Of a stretch of DNA of 17,868 bases, positions 15,158 to 17,868 are shown in pieces (position 1 is the stretch's first letter; each line of letters starts with the position of its first letter). The notes beneath the pieces are model-generated. The model saw nothing but the letters and a program-made list of their open reading frames with translations, did not search any database and had not been told where the DNA came from. A program made the translations under genes and the position numbers. This DNA is from an uncultured Actinomycetes bacterium (GTDB lineage Bacteria > Actinomycetota > Actinomycetes > Nanopelagicales > Nanopelagicaceae), in contig CAIXDY010000088.1 of the NCBI GenBank assembly GCA_903918325.1, positions 1 through 17,868 on the forward strand. Direction: 5' to 3'.

Positions 15158-15163
15158 AGCCTA
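15158..15163 (-). promoter_or_regulatory. Possible -10 element for a leaderless murI transcript
   Basis: The minus strand reads TAGGCT, then TGCACT (6 nt), then the GTG of murI, within the short gap after the DUF2017 gene. No strong -35 is visible. The spacing fits transcription starting at the G of GTG. Confidence 0.45.
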
Positions 15164-15183
15164 CCGTGAGCTCGATATGAAAA

Positions 15184-15759
15184 CTAAATGGCTTCATCCA
15201 TAAGCGCAATAATTAAAGATTCTTGCAGCCAACCTAACCAACTGTAAACGGCATACACACCGCGCATTGGGTCATCCGGCGCCAGGAGTTCTAACTCTTC
15301 ATGGCTATTTTGTTCAACTTTTAATCTCACTCCAAGTGCCAGTCTGATGTCATTCATCGCACCTAGCCAATCATTTGCCCCATCATGATCAACTTCAACA
15401 ATCCCATCAACTGCACTCTTTAAAGTTATGCGCATTGATAATGAATGCCCATATTTCTTGGCACGCAAAGTAGATTCGGTATATCGGCGAAACTCGGCCG
15501 CATCTACTTGATCGGCATAAGCATTTGGTAATAGACGTAATAAGACTTCATCATCAGGTGGTGAATCATGTGACGTGATGCCAACCATTGCTGCGAGTGG
15601 ATCATCAACATGATTGTCTGCGCGCTCACCTAGTAATTCAATAATCTGCTCCACTAAATTGATGAGAACTTCACGCTCTGATTCGCTGAATTCGGCGATG
15701 AAAGCATTTTCTCCATGGCGATGAAAGCCATGTTGCTCATCGGAATCATTAATCGTCAT
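15184..15759 (-). CDS. DUF2017 family protein
   Basis: A 191-residue, mostly helical acidic protein recognised as the actinobacterial DUF2017 protein by its place directly after clpS and by features such as FSESEREVLINLVEQIIELL (about 22-41), the LLRLLPNAYADQVDAAEFRRYTE stretch and the C-terminal YSWLGWLQESLI. Its function is unknown; constant linkage to clpS hints at a role in protein turnover. The ATG at 15759 overlaps the clpS stop as ATGA with GGAGA about 9 nt upstream; an ATG 33 nt further upstream would overlap clpS more and add only MGNTSTRRSSN, so it was not chosen. Confidence 0.85.
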   Translation of the reverse strand: MTINDSDEQHGFHRHGENAFIAEFSESEREVLINLVEQIIELLGERADNHVDDPLAAMVGITSHDSPPDDEVLLRLLPNAYADQVDAAEFRRYTESTLRAKKYGHSLSMRITLKSAVDGIVEVDHDGANDWLGAMNDIRLALGVRLKVEQNSHEELELLAPDDPMRGVYAVYSWLGWLQESLIIALMDEAI

Positions 15760-16052
15760 ATTGCTTGATCTCCGCGTTGAAGTGTTGCCCAAAGGCCATA
15801 CTCATGTAAGCGCGCGACATCATGTTCCATCTCTTCGCGACTTCCAGTTGATACCACTGCTTTACCTTCGGCGTGCACTTTCATCATGAGCTCATGCGCC
15901 TTTTCGCGCGTGTAGCCAAATAGCTCCATCAGAACGTAGGTCACATATGTCATTAAATTTACTGGATCATCCCAAACTATTGTGATCCACGGTTTATCTC
16001 CATTGAAAATCTCTTTTATTGCTTCTTCAATTTTGTCATCAACTTTTACCAC
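15756..16052 (-). CDS. clpS: ATP-dependent Clp protease adaptor ClpS
   Basis: Small adaptor that binds N-degron substrates and hands them to ClpC/ClpA for ClpP proteolysis. The 98 residues match the family: WITIVWDDPVNLMTYVTYVL (about 22-41, with the Asp-Asp-Pro-x-Asn substrate-pocket motif), GYTREKAHELMMKVHAEGKAVV (about 46-67, His60) and the C-terminal EYGLWATLQ. The GTG start shares one base with the stop of the upstream GH18 gene (TAGTG), and its stop overlaps the DUF2017 ATG by 4 nt. clpS is therefore probably translated from a message that also covers an exported glycosidase, a curious pairing. Confidence 0.95.
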   Translation of the reverse strand: MVKVDDKIEEAIKEIFNGDKPWITIVWDDPVNLMTYVTYVLMELFGYTREKAHELMMKVHAEGKAVVSTGSREEMEHDVARLHEYGLWATLQRGDQAI

Positions 16053-17868
16053 TAGCGCACCACCACTGAGAATGGTTGTGAGAATACTTGTTCACTCTTG
16101 GTAGTAATTTGAATACGCAATTTCACAACACCTTTCTTGCCTTCAATAATGCTAGCGAGAAAATCGCCACTTGTGCCAGTAGTTGTAGCGGCAATTGTTG
16201 ACCATTTTCCATTTACATACTTTTGAATCCCAACCGATTGCGCAGCAACCATTGGAAGTAAGGTGCCTTTAATAACTAATGACGCGCCATGTTTCACCGT
16301 GCTTGGGCGATCAAAAATTATTCGTGAAAGAAGCACCACTTTTTCTTCAGAACTCAAGGATTCAGCCTTATCCCACGTACCATCAGTACTCAATCTAAAT
16401 GATGTGTTTCCAGCAATTGTTATTGGAACGCTGAGCGTTCCATCCCCAGCTGAATTAATAAGTGCAATTGTTGTCCAATTAGTTTCGTTGTCGCGCTTCA
16501 TTTGCACCGTTACTGGCATTCCCACAATTGGAGTTAAATCTTTCAGTGTTACTAAGCCTCGAAGTGTGAATATTCCCCCATAAAAAATATTTTTACTGCT
16601 CGCGTTATCTATCGTCAAAGTATTGAGGACGGTATCTGGTGCAATTGCCAAAGCTACATTTCGCATTGCCGTTGTTGCCGTTGGATCTTCCATTCCTAAA
16701 GTCCACAACGCGGAACCACCGAGTTGATATTTAGCAACCAAATTCATACGTTCGGTGTAGCTGCGATCATTTTGATACCAGACCGTTCTTCCTACGGTGC
16801 AAGCAGTTGCCGCACCTTTTGCCGTTAAGCCATTGAAATTTTGGGTATAGGAATAAGTCATTTCACTTGTTGTAGCATCAAAAACCGGAACCGCTTGGTC
16901 AATGGTGGCTTTTGCTGTTGCGTAATTCATTTTAAAAGTTGCCGCTTTTGCTCCAACGGTTAAACCCGGTGGCGCTGATTCCGGACAGGTTCCAGTAACT
17001 GAGGTAATCCAATCTCGCCCGTAACCAGGTAAGCCAATAAAAATTTTTGAAGCAGGCATTACTGAAAGTGCATATTGCACCGTTTTATCTACCCAGGAAA
17101 TTGGTCCGATTGGTCCTGGCTTAGCAACTGAATAGTCATAGGTCATGATTCTCAAACGATCGATATTTGCCGCGATCGCTGCCCAAGAATAAACCGTGTA
17201 TCCCTTTATCGCTCCGGTTGGGTCGTATGCATACGGTGAAGTTACAGAAAGCAGTTTTTGCTTGGCATGAAGTGCGGTGCTTAACTCATTAATAAATTGA
17301 ATCCAGCTTGGCGCAGTCTTACTCCACGTTGCACTTCCATCAACAAAAGCAAAGCCTTCAAAATCTAAATCAATTCCATCAAATGAATTCTTCATGACTA
17401 AGTCCATGATTGAACTAACTATTGCCGTTCTATTCTGGGCATTAGCAAGATAACCCGACAAGACTAATTTATCGGTGCCATCAGTAATCGTAGGAATAAT
17501 CTTTAATCCAGTTTTGCGCATTAAACAGAGCGTGTCAGCAATGGGCCACGAAGGATTACCGGTTGTGTAGTCATCTCGGATTAATGTTGGAGATTTAAGT
17601 GTGTACCAAAATGGCATTACCTCCTTCATTAAATCTTTATTTGTAAACAGATACGAGGAATTAAGCGCAGACAGATCATCGGCGGAATATTCATTGTCCG
17701 CACATGTAACTGGTGCTCCTACTACAGGAGGTGGAAGCGTTGGTAATTTTTTAATAAAAGGCATAACAGATTTAACGGAGTAATAAGGAATCCAACCACT
17801 CACTATTTTGCGGGGTTGTTTATCTACTGCCGACGCTGGCACAAGCACGCACAGAGGTGCGAGTACAA
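16052..17868 (-). CDS. Exported GH18-family glycosidase, 5' end cut by window edge
   Basis: Probable chitinase- or YaaH-like cell-wall/glycan hydrolase. Counting from the GTG at 17848, the GH18 motif DGIDLDFE lies at about 157-164, with Glu164 the likely acid/base; WIPYY (19-23), IMTYDYS and IFIGLPGYGRDW fit YaaH/SleL-type GH18 barrels, ending with ALWTLGMED. Beyond about residue 400 are two similar beta-sandwich domains, each with a W-TIA-type strand (NWTTIALI, KWSTIAAT). The frame stays open to the edge and the six codons before 17848 read VLAPLC, continuing into VLVPASA: the hydrophobic core and Ala-x-Ala site of a signal peptide, so the true start lies beyond the window. Substrate (chitin, peptidoglycan or other) is unknown. 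The stop overlaps the clpS start. Confidence 0.87.
   Translation of the reverse strand, partial: VLAPLCVLVPASAVDKQPRKIVSGWIPYYSVKSVMPFIKKLPTLPPPVVGAPVTCADNEYSADDLSALNSSYLFTNKDLMKEVMPFWYTLKSPTLIRDDYTTGNPSWPIADTLCLMRKTGLKIIPTITDGTDKLVLSGYLANAQNRTAIVSSIMDLVMKNSFDGIDLDFEGFAFVDGSATWSKTAPSWIQFINELSTALHAKQKLLSVTSPYAYDPTGAIKGYTVYSWAAIAANIDRLRIMTYDYSVAKPGPIGPISWVDKTVQYALSVMPASKIFIGLPGYGRDWITSVTGTCPESAPPGLTVGAKAATFKMNYATAKATIDQAVPVFDATTSEMTYSYTQNFNGLTAKGAATACTVGRTVWYQNDRSYTERMNLVAKYQLGGSALWTLGMEDPTATTAMRNVALAIAPDTVLNTLTIDNASSKNIFYGGIFTLRGLVTLKDLTPIVGMPVTVQMKRDNETNWTTIALINSAGDGTLSVPITIAGNTSFRLSTDGTWDKAESLSSEEKVVLLSRIIFDRPSTVKHGASLVIKGTLLPMVAAQSVGIQKYVNGKWSTIAATTTGTSGDFLASIIEGKKGVVKLRIQITTKSEQVFSQPFSVVVR

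Noticed and set aside
17846..17848. GTG at 17848 as the true start of the GH18 gene
   Set aside because: The frame continues upstream to the edge and encodes the hydrophobic core of a signal peptide, so the real start is outside the window.

Overview
The window looks like chromosome from a low-GC, streamlined actinobacterium, most likely a freshwater acI/Nanopelagicales-type organism (for example Planktophila or Nanopelagicus). This rests on an xylose isomerase of the short actinobacterial/Streptomyces type, the actinobacterial gene orders argS-lysA and clpS-DUF2017-murI-rph-rdgB, moderate to low G+C, near-absent spacers and many GTG starts. The lineage is an inference; no rRNA or ribosomal protein is present to fix it. 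No gene-free stretch exceeds 300 bases; the longest spacer is about 190 bases, upstream of xylF.

Layout. Bases 1-1968 (minus): argS followed by the 5' end of lysA, which runs off the left edge. Bases 2157-5297 (plus): a xylose-type sugar ABC importer, xylF-xylG-xylH, with a structured leader, a strong hairpin between xylF and xylG, and tight xylG/xylH coupling. Bases 5313-6467 (minus): xylA, convergent with xylH and sharing a terminator. Bases 6581-6661: tRNA-Leu(UAG). Bases 6695-7027 (plus): a small Lys-rich helix-hairpin-helix protein. Bases 7029-8678 (minus): a DUF885 putative metallopeptidase. Bases 8749-9393 (plus): a TrhA/hemolysin III membrane protein. Bases 9445-12024 (plus): a coiled-coil protein with a Lys-rich tail and an OatA-like acyltransferase with an SGNH domain, closed by a bidirectional terminator. 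Bases 12080-17868 (minus): a compact run of a GH18 exported hydrolase (5' end cut by the right edge), clpS, DUF2017, murI, rph, rdgB, and an unusual protein joining a histone-H1-like Lys/Ala domain, one membrane segment and a fibronectin-III-like domain.

How the genes fit together. XylF/G/H would bring in xylose (or a related sugar) and XylA isomerise it to xylulose; the kinase and the regulator are not in the window. MurI, the OatA-like enzyme and the GH18 protein are linked to the cell wall, and ClpS, RNase PH and RdgB to protein, RNA and nucleotide-pool quality control. Four genes have a TANNNT hexamer exactly 6 nt before the start codon, suggesting frequent leaderless transcription. The most unusual item is the H1-like/membrane/Fn3 protein at 12080-12931.
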